NCBI RefSeq assembly: GCF_003700275.1
Contig: NZ_RBRE01000057.1
Span: 62,001 to 126,000, forward strand
DNA length: 64,000 nucleotides
Direction of reading: 5' to 3'
DNA from: Pseudomonas cichorii
Lineage (GTDB): Bacteria > Pseudomonadota > Gammaproteobacteria > Pseudomonadales > Pseudomonadaceae
Every line of letters starts with the position of its first letter. The first letter of the stretch is position 1. Shown here piece after piece: positions 63,701 through 64,000 of this stretch. The translations under genes were made by a program, and so were the position numbers. The notes under the pieces are model-generated. The model ran no database searches. It was given only the letters and a program-made list of their open reading frames with translations, and had not been told where the DNA came from.

Positions 63701-64000
63701 ATGGCAGTCAAGGTCCTGGTGGTGGATGATTCCGGTTTCTTCCGCCGCCGCGTATCGGAAATTCTCTCTTCGGACCCTAACATCCAGGTCGTCGGCACGG
63801 CGACCAATGGCAAGGAAGCAATCGAGCAAGCTCTGGCGCTAAAGCCGGATGTGATCACCATGGACTACGAAATGCCGATGATGGATGGCATTACCTCCGT
63901 GCGTCACATCATGCAGCGCATTCCAACTCCGGTCCTGATGTTCTCTTCGCTGACCCACGAAGGTGCCCGCGTTACGCTGGATGCCCTGGACGCCGGCGCA
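63701..64000 (+). CDS. cheB: CheB, chemoreceptor methylesterase (5' part)
   Basis: The first 100 codons of a receiver domain, cut by the window end. It has [13 protein letters not shown], phospho-acceptor D55 ([12 protein letters not shown]) and [26 protein letters not shown], the typical CheB junction. The methylesterase domain would follow outside the window. TTGGAGTG lies before the ATG. CheB removes methyl groups added by CheR and is activated by CheA. Confidence 0.93.
   Translation, partial: MAVKVLVVDDSGFFRRRVSEILSSDPNIQVVGTATNGKEAIEQALALKPDVITMDYEMPMMDGITSVRHIMQRIPTPVLMFSSLTHEGARVTLDALDAGA

Overview
The window is a chromosomal flagellar and chemotaxis supercluster from a plant-associated Pseudomonas of the P. 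syringae group in the broad sense. The assignment rests on: gene order (flgZ-flgNM-flgA / cheVR / flgBCDE / flgFGHIJKL / fgt1-fgt2-orf3 / fliC-flaG-fliDST / fleQ-fleSR / fliEFGHIJ / hsbA-hsbR-hptB / fliK / fliLMNOPQR-flhB / flhAF-fleN-fliA / cheYZAB); a 282-residue flagellin with syringae-type flg22 and flgII-28 segments; and a flagellin-glycosylation island between flgL and fliC with two giant glycosyltransferases and a FabH-like protein. The species cannot be fixed from the sequence alone.

Layout. 1-2.7 kb: minus-strand c-di-GMP brake FlgZ/YcgR, FlgN, FlgM, FlgA. 2.8-4.6 kb: cheV and cheR. 4.6-10.7 kb: an accessory insertion holding an orphan FlhE-like secreted protein (minus strand), an AT-rich spacer and a tightly coupled four-gene ABC tripartite exporter operon. 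10.7-22.7 kb: rod, hook, ring and junction genes. 22.7-30.6 kb: glycosylation island. 30.9-34.6 kb: flagellin, cap and chaperones. 34.7-39.0 kb: master regulator FleQ and the FleSR two-component system. 39.2-45.0 kb: MS ring, C-ring switch and export ATPase. 45.0-47.5 kb: HsbA-HsbR-HptB phosphorelay/partner-switch module. 47.5-56.9 kb: hook-length control, switch and export gate. 56.9-59.9 kb: FlhF, FleN and FliA. 60.1-64.0 kb: CheY, CheZ, CheA and the start of CheB, which runs off the window.

Regulation can be read from the DNA. Eight GG-N10-GC sigma-54 promoters precede flgA, flgB, flgF, fleSR, fliE, fliK, fliL and flhA, with a ninth, imperfect one before fliD. Three FliA (sigma-28) promoters with exact 11-nt spacing precede flgM, fliC and fliS. 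This fits the Pseudomonas FleQ -> FleSR -> FliA/FlgM cascade, whose main regulators are all encoded here.

The points most worth a second look are: four tandem CheA motifs that resemble the CheY-binding peptides of FliM and CheZ; a ten-G run inside fgt1; the FlhE-like protein plus exporter insertion; all six flagellin serines known as glycosylation sites in P. syringae pv. tabaci; and a flgA sigma-54 promoter whose predicted start lies next to the start codon.
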